From Aequorivita capsosiphonis DSM 23843 (lineage in GTDB: Bacteria > Bacteroidota > Bacteroidia > Flavobacteriales > Flavobacteriaceae), in contig NZ_KE386850.1 in NCBI RefSeq assembly GCF_000429125.1, positions 207,940-271,939 of the forward strand: a stretch of DNA of 64,000 bases, read 5' to 3'. Under the pieces are notes generated by a model. The model was not told where the DNA came from. It saw only the letters and a list, made by a program, of their open reading frames with translations, and did no database searches. This document shows positions 18,311 through 27,141 of this stretch, piece after piece (the stretch's first letter is position 1; each line of letters opens with the position of its first letter). Both the position numbers and the translations under genes were made by a program.

Positions 18311-20068
18311 TTACTTCTTAATCCACTTAGCAGTAGAAGTGTGCTTTCCATTAGAAATGCTCACGAAATACATTCCGCTATTTAAATGTTTAAGGTTGTA
18401 ACTTGAAGTTGTTTGCAGGCTTCTTTCTTCAGAAAAAACTACTTTTCCGTCAATGCTGTAAATTTTCACTTTCGCATTTTCTATTGTTGAAGGGATTTTA
18501 AATGTTAATATTCCTTCCGAAGGATTTGGAAATATGGAAATCTGTGAGTCAGAGTTTATGCTTGCGATGCCAGCGGTATTGTCCAATTCTACGAAGCCGG
18601 CGCGTGTATTGTCGCCTTTATAGCCATTCCGCTTTATGGTTTCTGGATTATAAGGAACATTGAGATTGTAGACACTTACAAAAGTAGAATCTACGCCCGC
18701 GCCAAAAGTTTGGGTATAGCTGTTTGCAGTGAGATCTAGCATTCCATCATCATTTACATCGCCTAAAACAGCTCCGTTTAAAAATGTAAACCCGCGGGTG
18801 CGAATAGGGAAACCATCTATTTGACCACTACCATCTAACGAGTATGCGTGAATATAACCTTCACCTTGGTCATCAGTCATAATGCTAGGGAAAATGATAT
18901 CCAAAATACCATCATTGTTTACATCTGCAATAGAAAGCACTCCTTCGGTACCGCCATATTTATTTATTGGGAAATTGGGTAGATTATTGCCATCGGGATC
19001 TAAGCCATAAATAACGGGTAACTCTTCGCCAGGGGTAAAACTTGTAACTCGGTCTGACATAAATATATCAAAAGTGCCGTCTTCATCAAAGTCCAAAACT
19101 GTAGGTGGTGAATACGTCCACCCATCCAATAGAATTGGCCACCCTGCTTTGTAGTTGCCATCGTGTTCCATAACGTAGAACCCAGGGCTGTCGCCGTGAT
19201 TGCTTCCAATTATTTCTAGGAAGTTGTCACCGTCAAGATCGGCAAGAATGGGGGATTGATAGGAGTATTTTACATTTGGATCTACTACCGGGAAACCGGG
19301 TAATACTTGCCCTTGATTATCAAAAACATACATTCCGCCAGAGGAGGCTGAAATTACCACATTAGGACTACCATCATTATTAACATCGCCTATGGATGGT
19401 GTAAATCCAGGTGTAGCGGATACTTCCACAGGCCAGTTCGCATTTATGGGAGTACCGTCCATTTTTATAGCGTGAACAAAACCTTGGGTGCCAGACACGC
19501 GTTCTCCGGTAACTATATCTAAAACACCATCGCCATCAACATCTGCGGCGGCAGGGGCATTTATCATCCAATGGTTGTCAAAATTAAGGGGCCAACCTGG
19601 GAGATCGTTGCCTTCCGTATCCATTAAATATACGCGACCGGCAGCAGGTATTCCACCAGTATTTAAAATAATTTCAAGATTTCCATCTCCATTTAGATCG
19701 GCAACGGTTGGAGGTAAGGTAATATTGCCGCTAATGGGTTTTGTCCAGAGAACGGTACCATCGCCCTTTAGCGCATATAAAGTGTTCCAAATTCCATATA
19801 GAATTTCATCAACTCCGTCGTCGTCCAGATCGGCCAAGGTGACGCCACGGGTGTTTTTAAAAGTTGGATTGGCAGGTTCGCCATACTGCCATAATTTGTC
19901 AAATTCTTGGGTTTGTTCTGGGTTGTTGTAACCTTCTGGCAAGGTGATGGTTCCAACAGAAATGGTTCCATCTTCATTGAGACTTGCTATTTTGCCTTGT
20001 TGCTGGGCAGTAATAACCGGTGCCATTCCGAATATGATCGCTGATAGGAGAGTAATTGTTTTTTTCAT
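18311..20068 (-). CDS. Secreted FG-GAP/VCBS-repeat protein with T9SS sorting domain
   Basis: A 585-residue exported protein with signal peptide (MKKTITLLSAIIFGMAPVIT then AQ). Repeated calcium-binding-like blades of the form 'DLDDDGVDEIL', 'DLNGDGNLEII', 'DVDGDGVLDIV' and 'DVNNDGILDII' run from about residue 70 to 470 and suggest a beta-propeller. The last 75 residues ('ISIFPNPSEGILTFKI', 'VKIYSIDGKVVF', 'LNSGMYFVSISNGKH') are a type A C-terminal sorting domain for the type IX secretion system, so the protein should reach the cell surface or medium. Binding target unknown. Confidence 0.92.
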   Translation of the reverse strand: MKKTITLLSAIIFGMAPVITAQQQGKIASLNEDGTISVGTITLPEGYNNPEQTQEFDKLWQYGEPANPTFKNTRGVTLADLDDDGVDEILYGIWNTLYALKGDGTVLWTKPISGNITLPPTVADLNGDGNLEIILNTGGIPAAGRVYLMDTEGNDLPGWPLNFDNHWMINAPAAADVDGDGVLDIVTGERVSGTQGFVHAIKMDGTPINANWPVEVSATPGFTPSIGDVNNDGSPNVVISASSGGMYVFDNQGQVLPGFPVVDPNVKYSYQSPILADLDGDNFLEIIGSNHGDSPGFYVMEHDGNYKAGWPILLDGWTYSPPTVLDFDEDGTFDIFMSDRVTSFTPGEELPVIYGLDPDGNNLPNFPINKYGGTEGVLSIADVNNDGILDIIFPSIMTDDQGEGYIHAYSLDGSGQIDGFPIRTRGFTFLNGAVLGDVNDDGMLDLTANSYTQTFGAGVDSTFVSVYNLNVPYNPETIKRNGYKGDNTRAGFVELDNTAGIASINSDSQISIFPNPSEGILTFKIPSTIENAKVKIYSIDGKVVFSEERSLQTTSSYNLKHLNSGMYFVSISNGKHTSTAKWIKK

Positions 20069-20401
20069 TGTGTTGGGTTTTATTGCTTTACTCTATAAAA
20101 ATATCAATAATTCTTGGATTTTTAAGAATATAAAGATGATACTATTGAGTACTTAACTAAATAATCAATTGCGTTAGCGAATAATTCAAATAGTTACGTG
20201 CGCTTCTTCTCCTAACAAACATTTTTAATAAAATTTTCTGTTGTTGTTTAAGGGGAAGGTGCTTTGCTCTTCGAATTTTTTCAGCGAAGAAGTGGAACCC
20301 GCACGAGAATTTAATTTTGGTAGGGATTACAATTCGGGGGTCGGAAAAGGTTTCTGATTTTAGATTTTACGTATTAATAAAAAAATAATTCTTTCCAAAC
20401 C

Positions 20402-20426
20402 CTTCCAGCGTTTAAAACGCTGGAAG
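20402..20426. repeat. 25-bp palindromic intergenic element
   Basis: CTTCCAGCGTTT and AAACGCTGGAAG are perfect 12-bp arms around a single A. It is not next to a stop codon and has no T-run, so it is more like a dispersed palindrome than a terminator. Confidence 0.75.
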
Positions 20427-20567
20427 AGTTATGAGTTTCTGTTACTCGGGTGGAAGGAGCGTTGGGTTTTATCTTTAACTAAGATTCCACCATCTTAACA
20501 AAAAGTTAAAGTTGTCGTACTTTAATGTTTTTAAACCTGTTTCAAGCCTTAAAGTAGGGAATCCGAT

Positions 20568-20575
20568 TATATTTG
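20568..20575 (+). promoter_or_regulatory. Candidate -7 element of DPP7
   Basis: TATATTTG, followed by C, matches the extended Bacteroidota -7 consensus. It implies a leader of about 70 nt before the ATG at 20650. Confidence 0.45.
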
Positions 20576-20649
20576 CAACTTGGCAACTTTTACTGTTTTT
20601 TCAGTGGGTTGCTCAAGCTTTATTTTAATCATTAAACCCTCTTTAAATA

Positions 20650-22791
20650 ATGAGAAAACTTATTCTTTCCCTTATTATCGCAGCTTTTGTTTTGCCAGTA
20701 CAGGCAAACGAAGGGATGTGGTTTTTAATGCATATTGAGCGCTTAAACTACCGCGATATGCAAAAAATGGGGCTTCAACTTACGCCCGAAGAAATTTACA
20801 GTGTAAACCATTCCAGCTTAAAAGATGCCATCGTGCAATTTGATCGTGGATGTACTGCCGAAATTATTTCGGATAGTGGTTTGGTCTTGACCAACCATCA
20901 CTGTGGTTATAGCAAAATTGCGGAGCTTTCTACTGCTGAAAATGATTACCTAACCAACGGATATTGGGCAGCAAATCACGCAGAAGAATTAAAGCCAAAA
21001 AGCCTGTCTGTTCGCTTTTTTGTAAGAATGGATGATGTTTCAAAACGTATTTTAGGTCAGGTAAACGATAAAATGTCTGAACTTGATCGCGAAGCTGCTA
21101 TCAACCGTGAAATAGCAAAGATTCAAGAGGAAAATAGCGAAGATGGAAAATACACTGTTTCCGTAAAATCTTTTTACGAGGGGAACGAATTTTACTATTT
21201 CGTATATCAAGATTACAACGATGTACGTTTGGTGGGAACACCTCCTGCAAGCATCGGGAAATTTGGTGGCGACACCGATAACTGGGAATGGCCAAGACAT
21301 ACTGGTGATTTCTCTCTTTTCAGAGTATATGCCGACAAAGATGGAAATCCTGCTGAATATTCAGAAGACAATGTGCCATTGAATCCAAAACACCACTTAA
21401 CCACAAGTCTTAAAGGTTTTGAGGAAGATGATTTCGCAATGATTTTAGGATATCCTGGAAGAACAAACCGATGGATGCCTGCTGGTGGAATTGAGCAAAA
21501 CGTTGAATACGCATATCCAGCTTGGGTAGAGGCTTCAAAAACTTCTATGGATGTGATGAAAGGATATATGGATAAAGATCAGAGCGTTAAGCTTGACTAC
21601 GCTTCAAGCTATGCTGGGATTGCCAATTACTGGAAAAACCGCCAAGGAATGATCGATGCGCTAAAACAGCACGAAACTGCTGATACCAAGCGCAAAGCTG
21701 AGAAGAAATTCCAGAAATGGGCCTCCAAAAAAAGCAATAAGAAATATGCCGATGTGATGCCGGTAATCAATGATTATTACAGTAAGACGAATGAAGCAAG
21801 TCAGCATGATAATTATTTGGGCTTGTTGTTGAGAACCCGTATGGCTACTATACCTTATCGTTTGGGTAAGTCGATTGGGTATTATTTGGAGCAGAATGAC
21901 GCAAAAAAGGAGGAACTAAAACCAAAACTTGATGCTGAAATTGAAAACCTATACGAAGGTCTTTATGTTCCTTTAGAAAGAGATGTATTGGCTGCTCAGT
22001 TTAAACTCTATTCAACAAAGGCTAAAAACATTGCGCCTATGGTTGCCGAGATTGCCGATGAAGCCAATAAAACAGAAGATGGATGGAAGGAATATTTAAA
22101 TGATGCTTTACAAAATAGCATTTTTGAATCTAAGGAAAAGTTGCAAGGCTTTATGGCTAATCCAGATGCCGAAGTTTTACAGAAAGATCCGTTACTCCTG
22201 CTTTCAAATGACTTGTTAACGCGTTACCGTTATAATTCTGAAGAGCAAAAGCAGTGGGACAATGATTTTGAACGTGCCTACAGATTGATGGTTCAGGGAA
22301 TGCGCCTTCAAAACCCAGATGAGAAATACTATCCGGATGCAAATAGCACTTTACGACTTACCTATGGAAAAGTAATTTCTTTACCAGAAGATACTCGTAA
22401 TGACGCCAATAAAAACTACTACACCACACTAAAAGGAACCGTTGCAAAATACCAGCCAGGGGATGCAGAATTTGATATGCCAAAGGAACTTATCGAACTA
22501 TATGAGAAAAAGGATTTTGGACAATATGCAGATAAAGATGGCTACTTGCCCGTAAACTTTTTGACCGATAATGATATTACTGGTGGAAATTCTGGCTCTC
22601 CTGTTTTAAATGGAAAAGGAGAACTTATAGGAATTGCATTTGATGGTAATATTGAGGCTATGGCAGGAGATGTTATTTTTGATGACCAATTGCAACGTAC
22701 TATCAGTGTTGATATTCGTTATGTTTTATTTTTAATTGACAAACTTGCCGGTGCCAGCCATATTATTGATGAGCTGACTTTGGCGAAGTAA
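20650..22791 (+). CDS. S46-family dipeptidyl-peptidase, DPP7-type
   Basis: A 713-residue exported serine peptidase (signal peptide to about residue 19, 'VLPVQA'). The chymotrypsin-fold triad can be placed: His in 'LTNHHCGYS', Asp in the 'DTDNWEWPRHTGDFSLFR' block and Ser648 in 'TGGNSGSPV'. S46 enzymes release dipeptides from free N-termini. The specificity position (Gly in DPP7, Arg in DPP11 of Porphyromonas) is Gly666 here ('AFDGNIEAM'), which predicts a hydrophobic P1 preference. Its relative at 52811-54979 has Arg. A strong hairpin follows the gene. Confidence 0.93.
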   Translation: MRKLILSLIIAAFVLPVQANEGMWFLMHIERLNYRDMQKMGLQLTPEEIYSVNHSSLKDAIVQFDRGCTAEIISDSGLVLTNHHCGYSKIAELSTAENDYLTNGYWAANHAEELKPKSLSVRFFVRMDDVSKRILGQVNDKMSELDREAAINREIAKIQEENSEDGKYTVSVKSFYEGNEFYYFVYQDYNDVRLVGTPPASIGKFGGDTDNWEWPRHTGDFSLFRVYADKDGNPAEYSEDNVPLNPKHHLTTSLKGFEEDDFAMILGYPGRTNRWMPAGGIEQNVEYAYPAWVEASKTSMDVMKGYMDKDQSVKLDYASSYAGIANYWKNRQGMIDALKQHETADTKRKAEKKFQKWASKKSNKKYADVMPVINDYYSKTNEASQHDNYLGLLLRTRMATIPYRLGKSIGYYLEQNDAKKEELKPKLDAEIENLYEGLYVPLERDVLAAQFKLYSTKAKNIAPMVAEIADEANKTEDGWKEYLNDALQNSIFESKEKLQGFMANPDAEVLQKDPLLLLSNDLLTRYRYNSEEQKQWDNDFERAYRLMVQGMRLQNPDEKYYPDANSTLRLTYGKVISLPEDTRNDANKNYYTTLKGTVAKYQPGDAEFDMPKELIELYEKKDFGQYADKDGYLPVNFLTDNDITGGNSGSPVLNGKGELIGIAFDGNIEAMAGDVIFDDQLQRTISVDIRYVLFLIDKLAGASHIIDELTLAK

Positions 22792-22820
22792 ATTATAGCA
22801 ATTTAAAATTTGTTTTTTTA

Positions 22821-22865
22821 AATACCCCACAAGTCTTTTTTAATAGGCAGGTGGGGTATTTATTT
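22821..22865 (+). terminator. Terminator after DPP7
   Basis: AATACCCCAC (22821-22830) and GTGGGGTATT (22851-22860) form a 10-bp stem with a 20-nt loop followed by TATTTTT. Confidence 0.75.
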
Positions 22866-22951
22866 TTCTGAGGTCGTAAGGTTTATTGTTAATTTTTTAG
22901 ATTGGAAGAATTGATTTTCCTGCCTGCTATTCTCTCTATTCAAAATGAAAT

Positions 22952-23929
22952 ATGTTATTAATGAGGAATTTTAGAACTCTGCTGTTTTTGTTTTCTTTTA
23001 TTTGTTTTGTTTCGTGCAAAAACGAATATAAGGAGTACACAAAAAAGCCTGATTATATTACCAGTCCCAGTGGGAAGCACAAAGCCTATTTTGATGCATA
23101 TGACGAAACTTTAGAACAGTGGGGAATCGATTATGACGAGCTTTATATTACCACTTCACACGGAATTGCCCACGTTATAGTGAGCGGTAAAAGAAATGCG
23201 CAACCTGTGGTTTTATTTCACGGAATGAATGCCAGTTCCACCATGTGGTATCCAAACGCTAAGACCCTGGCTGAAGATTACCGCATTTTTGCCATTGATC
23301 TACTTACCGAACCTGGGAAATCTTATAAAACGGCCGACTTTAAAAACATTGATGAGATTACCGCTTGGAACCAAGAGGTTTTATGGGCTTTAAAACTGGA
23401 ATCCTTTCACTTAGTTGGAGCTTCGCGTGGTGGCTGGTTGGCAGTGGATCTTGCTTTAAAACATCAAAATGATATAAAAAGTATGGTTTTGTTAAGTCCG
23501 GCGCAAACCTTTATTTGGATTCGGCCAACAACTGGATTATTAAAAAATATATTCAGCATTTTCGCTTCCAAAGATGAACAAATAGAAGGTAGTTTAGGAA
23601 CGTTGTCTAAGAATACGAATAATATTGACGAAAGCTATTTAAAGCAATACAATATCGGGGTGAAAAATGATACGCTTCCAAAATTTATGATGCAGATGAC
23701 CCCGTTTTCCCAGAATGAATTACAATCATTAAAAATGCCCGTGCTGGTATTGATTGGCGATGAGGATATCATCAACAATGAAAAAACGCTTCGCCTTGTA
23801 GCGCGAGATCTATCGCAAGGCCAAGGAGCTATTATCCCAAATGCGGGTCACTTTATATCTGTAGATCAAGCTGAGGTGGTCAATAAAAAGATCATTAGCT
23901 TTTTGGAAAACCTTGACGAATCAAAATAG
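22952..23929 (+). CDS. Lipoprotein alpha/beta-hydrolase (first of tandem pair)
   Basis: A 325-residue protein, possibly starting at the in-frame ATG 22961. It has a lipoprotein-type leader ending 'ICFVSC', so it is anchored in a membrane. The hydrolase fold is evident: oxyanion-loop 'VLFHGMNASSTMW', nucleophile elbow 'GASRGGWLA', acid in 'VLIGDEDII' and His in 'PNAGHFIS'. Substrate unknown. The next gene is a close paralogue ('NIDEITAW', 'LKLESFHL' and 'SRGGWLA' are shared). Confidence 0.87.
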   Translation: MLLMRNFRTLLFLFSFICFVSCKNEYKEYTKKPDYITSPSGKHKAYFDAYDETLEQWGIDYDELYITTSHGIAHVIVSGKRNAQPVVLFHGMNASSTMWYPNAKTLAEDYRIFAIDLLTEPGKSYKTADFKNIDEITAWNQEVLWALKLESFHLVGASRGGWLAVDLALKHQNDIKSMVLLSPAQTFIWIRPTTGLLKNIFSIFASKDEQIEGSLGTLSKNTNNIDESYLKQYNIGVKNDTLPKFMMQMTPFSQNELQSLKMPVLVLIGDEDIINNEKTLRLVARDLSQGQGAIIPNAGHFISVDQAEVVNKKIISFLENLDESK

Positions 23930-24177
23930 GTGATTATTGCTCATAGCTTTTGTAAGTCTTTAGGGTTTAATAATTCTGAAGTATTCACTCTTTACATAAC
24001 ATATTTCCAAGTGTAATGTTGCTTAATTTTTGTCGTCATTAGCTTTAAAAAAGCTTTTGAATTTTAGAAATAGCTAGTGCTTCTTTTCCCCTTGTTAAAA
24101 CTTGCTAAAATGAAATCTAGTAAAAATGAATTAAGCAATTTTGCATGTTTTTAAATTAAAATGAATAAATCGCGGAA

Positions 24178-25218
24178 ATGGAAGAATTTCAAATAGTATC
24201 TTTTCTACTTCTTTTCCTATTTTCTCCTTCGGGGGATTTGGATAAAATTCAGCACGAAGATGAATATGCTGAATTCAAAATTAAACCTTCGTATATTACC
24301 ACTCCTACTTCAGAGCGTGAGGATTATTTTGAGGCTTATGATAAGACGCTTCAACTTTGGGGGGTTGAATATGAAGACCTGTACATTAATACTTCAAAGG
24401 GAATAGCTCATGTTATCACCTGCGGCCCCAGAGATGGCGTACCTGTGGTATTAATGCACGGAATGAGTGCAAGTTCTACTATGTGGTATCCCAATGCGAA
24501 GGCCTTGTCCAGCGAATACAGATTATTTGCCATCGATTTAATTATTGAGCCTGGTAAATCCTATAAAACAGTGGATCTTAAAAATATAGATGAAATTACC
24601 GCTTGGTATGAGGAAGTACTCGATAAGTTGAAATTGGAATCGTTTCATTTGATAGGAACTTCTCGTGGTGGCTGGTTGGCTACTGATTTGGCGCTTCATT
24701 CTGAAAAAGTTAAAAGTGTAATTCTATTGAGTCCCGTTCAAACTATTTCATGGATGCGGCCAAGCGGGGGACTGTTGAAAAATATGCTCAATATATTCTA
24801 TCCAAAAGAAAAGCGAGCTCTTCGCACTTTGGAAACCTTGTCCAACGATCCCAGTAAAATTGAAGAAGATTACATAGAGCAGTCTCGTCTCGCCTTAAAA
24901 AACGATACTCTGAAAAAGTTTATGCTACAGATGCGGCCTTTTTCCAATAAGGTTCTTGAATCTTTAAAAATGCCGGTTCTGGTTTTGGTTGGGGATCGTG
25001 ATTTGTTCAACGGTAAGCGAAGCGTTAAACTGACAGAAAAGTATATTCCCGAAGGGGAAGGAGCCATTATTTCAAATTCAGGCCATTTTCTATCAATTGA
25101 TCAGACGGATGAGGTGAACCAAAAAATGTTGGATTTTCTACACCATGTGGATCAAGAGCCGATTCTTCCGGAAAGGGAAACTGACTTACGAAAAATATCG
25201 GTTTTAAGACCTGAATAG
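24178..25218 (+). CDS. Alpha/beta-hydrolase (second of tandem pair)
   Basis: A 346-residue paralogue of the previous gene with 'VLMHGMSASSTMW', nucleophile 'GTSRGGWLA', acid 'VLVGDRDLF' and His 'SNSGHFLS'. Its short hydrophobic N-terminus lacks the lipobox Cys of copy one, so it may be periplasmic, or membrane-held by the helix. It carries an extra charged C-terminal tail of about 20 residues. The pair arose by duplication. The 248-bp gap between them holds no visible promoter. Confidence 0.86.
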   Translation: MEEFQIVSFLLLFLFSPSGDLDKIQHEDEYAEFKIKPSYITTPTSEREDYFEAYDKTLQLWGVEYEDLYINTSKGIAHVITCGPRDGVPVVLMHGMSASSTMWYPNAKALSSEYRLFAIDLIIEPGKSYKTVDLKNIDEITAWYEEVLDKLKLESFHLIGTSRGGWLATDLALHSEKVKSVILLSPVQTISWMRPSGGLLKNMLNIFYPKEKRALRTLETLSNDPSKIEEDYIEQSRLALKNDTLKKFMLQMRPFSNKVLESLKMPVLVLVGDRDLFNGKRSVKLTEKYIPEGEGAIISNSGHFLSIDQTDEVNQKMLDFLHHVDQEPILPERETDLRKISVLRPE

Positions 25219-25286
25219 ATCTGCCAATTCTTAGTTTTTACGAAGCTTTTATTTCATTTCAAAACACCTTAAAGTATTTGAAGGAC

Positions 25287-25294
25287 TATCTTTG
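25287..25294 (+). promoter_or_regulatory. Candidate -7 element of the DHA2 exporter
   Basis: TATCTTTG matches TAnnTTTG exactly. Its last base would be the first base of an upstream GTG start, which argues for the ATG at 25318 as the true start. Confidence 0.45.
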
Positions 25295-25317
25295 TGCAAA
25301 AATCTGAAAAAGAAAGC

Positions 25318-26817
25318 ATGCAAGAAAAGCCAGTGAAAGAAATGCGCAGGAATTGGGTTCTGTTTGCGCTGATGATCACTATGATGTTGGCAGCGATGGA
25401 CAATACCATTGTTGCTACGGCCATCCCCCAAATTGTTGGGGATCTTGGTGGGTTCTCTCTTTTTAGTTGGTTGTTTTCAATTTATTTGCTCATCCAAACT
25501 ATTACCATTCCCGTTTATGGAAAACTGGCTGATATCTATGGGCGCAAGCCTATTTTGATATTCGGAATAGTTATCTTTTTGTTGGGTTCGGCAGCTTGTG
25601 CTGCCGCATGGAATATGCATTCGTTAATTTTATTTAGAGGCTTGCAAGCTGTGGGTGCGGGTGCAATTATGGCTACGGTAAACACTATTGCAGGTGATAT
25701 TTATACCATTAAGGAACGCGCCAAAATCCAAGGTTGGTTATCTAGTGTTTGGGGTGTATCGGCAATTCTGGGACCTGCAGTAGGAGGCGCTTTAGCCGAT
25801 TACGCTTCTTGGCGATGGATTTTCTTAATAAACATTCCTATTGGGTTGGGAGCGATAGCATTGATTGTTATTTTCCTTCACGAAAGTAAGGAACATAAAA
25901 GCCATAAAGTTGATTGGGCGGGTGCCGCAGCCATGTTGGTTACTGGAACCGTTATCATGTTTGGCTTATTGCAAGGAGGACAATCGTGGCCTTGGTTTTC
26001 ACTAAATACCCTTGTTATTATAGCGGTTGCTGTAGTATTGATTATTATAACCGTTCGTATTGAACGGAGAACGGCTGAGCCTATTTTGCCCGCTTGGGTT
26101 TGGAAGAAACGAGTGATTTTGGGTGCTAATTTAGCAACCATGGGAATGGGAATTGCTACTATGGGGCCAAATATGTATCTGCCGGTTTTTGCACAATCAG
26201 TTACCGGAGTGGGCGCAATTGCCGCTGGGTTTATTTTGGCGAGTATGAGCATTACTTGGCCGCTTTCCTCCGGCTTGTCGGGGAATTTATACCTGCGTAT
26301 TGGCTTTAGGAACACGGCAATTTGCGGGATAACAATTGTTATTATCGGCGCCTCTAGTTTCTTGTTTTTACCGTTCCCTGGACCCGTTTGGACTTTGGTG
26401 GCGGTACAAATGACCTTGGGCGCTGGGTTTGGGTTAATAACCACGCCGTTAATGGTTGGTGTGCAGTCTACAGTAGTGTGGGGGCAAAGAGGGGTTGTTA
26501 CGGGTACTAATATGTTTTCGCGATACTTTGGACAAAGTGTTGGTGCGGCAGTTTTTGCAGCCGTTTTTAATTCTTCTATTTCTGAAAAGTTGGAAAATGC
26601 ACCGGCTCAATTTGACGGTCAACTTCCCAGTGTCAATAAAATGGTGGAGGTATTACAATCACATAAATCGGTTTCAGATGTTAGCTTATATTTAAGGGAA
26701 GCTTTCTTTTACGCGACACATAATGTTTATATAGGGATGGTGGTTGCTGGCTTGGTGACGTTAATTATATTATTGCTAACTCCAGCGAAGTTCCCAACGG
26801 TAGAGGATCCGCGATAA
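25318..26817 (+). CDS. MFS transporter, DHA2 (EmrB/QacA) drug:H+ antiporter family
   Basis: A 499-residue inner-membrane protein with 14 hydrophobic segments. It has the DHA2 motif 'AAMDNTIVATAIPQIVGDLG' near TM1 (motif D1), motif A 'GKLADIYGRKPIL' and motif C-like 'SSVWGVSAILGPAVGGAL'. The family exports hydrophobic drugs, dyes or bile salts using the proton gradient. No membrane-fusion partner or TetR regulator adjoins it. The start at 25318 fits the promoter position; an in-frame GTG at 25294 is rejected. Confidence 0.9.
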   Translation: MQEKPVKEMRRNWVLFALMITMMLAAMDNTIVATAIPQIVGDLGGFSLFSWLFSIYLLIQTITIPVYGKLADIYGRKPILIFGIVIFLLGSAACAAAWNMHSLILFRGLQAVGAGAIMATVNTIAGDIYTIKERAKIQGWLSSVWGVSAILGPAVGGALADYASWRWIFLINIPIGLGAIALIVIFLHESKEHKSHKVDWAGAAAMLVTGTVIMFGLLQGGQSWPWFSLNTLVIIAVAVVLIIITVRIERRTAEPILPAWVWKKRVILGANLATMGMGIATMGPNMYLPVFAQSVTGVGAIAAGFILASMSITWPLSSGLSGNLYLRIGFRNTAICGITIVIIGASSFLFLPFPGPVWTLVAVQMTLGAGFGLITTPLMVGVQSTVVWGQRGVVTGTNMFSRYFGQSVGAAVFAAVFNSSISEKLENAPAQFDGQLPSVNKMVEVLQSHKSVSDVSLYLREAFFYATHNVYIGMVVAGLVTLIILLLTPAKFPTVEDPR

Positions 26818-27141
26818 TACTTTTGAACTGCGACTTCTCTGTGTAACAATCCATTCTGCCAAAACCTCAAACCTTAGCTTTTTTTGTTGTTGGAGTTCTG
26901 ATCCTTCTTGAAAACAAGCAACTCGATTTTTCCTTCCTCATAATTATATTCCGATTTCTTCGCAACTGTTTTAGTCTAAAACCTATAGTGATTTATATCA
27001 TAGTTTTTGAGTGATTTATGGCATAATTTGGTCATCTAGATTTTAGGGTCAAATTATTTAAAATCAATGAATTAATTAATGAAAATCGTGGGGGTTTAAC
27101 CCTGTGCCAGATATAGTATATTAACGAAAAACCACAAGAAA
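26818..27141. other. Intergenic region upstream of the aeRF1-like gene
   Basis: No gene is seen. It contains two Crp/Fnr-like sites (26989-27000 and 27012-27023), described separately. Confidence 0.55.
26985..27026. promoter_or_regulatory. Pair of Crp/Fnr-like operator sites
   Basis: TGATTTATATCA (26989-27000) has the TGA(T)-N4-(A)TCA dyad of Crp/Fnr-family regulators. A second, weaker copy TGATTTATGGCA lies at 27012-27023, 23 bp downstream, in the same orientation. Both share AGTGATTTAT. They lie about 120-150 bp upstream of the next gene. Confidence 0.45.

Larger units (their letters stand above)
20069..20649. other. Intergenic region between divergent genes
   Basis: No gene is seen. It contains a palindrome at 20402-20426 and a -7 promoter element at 20568-20575 for the downstream dipeptidyl-peptidase. 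The rest is AT-rich sequence without recognised features. Confidence 0.6.

Noticed and set aside
19488-19931. A long plus-strand reading frame opposite the FG-GAP gene
   Set aside because: It is a shadow of the repetitive Asp/Gly codons on the coding strand, with a composition unlike real proteins.
25878-26444. A 188-residue minus-strand frame inside the DHA2 exporter
   Set aside because: It is antisense to a well-conserved membrane protein, with Pro/Ile/Thr-rich shadow composition.
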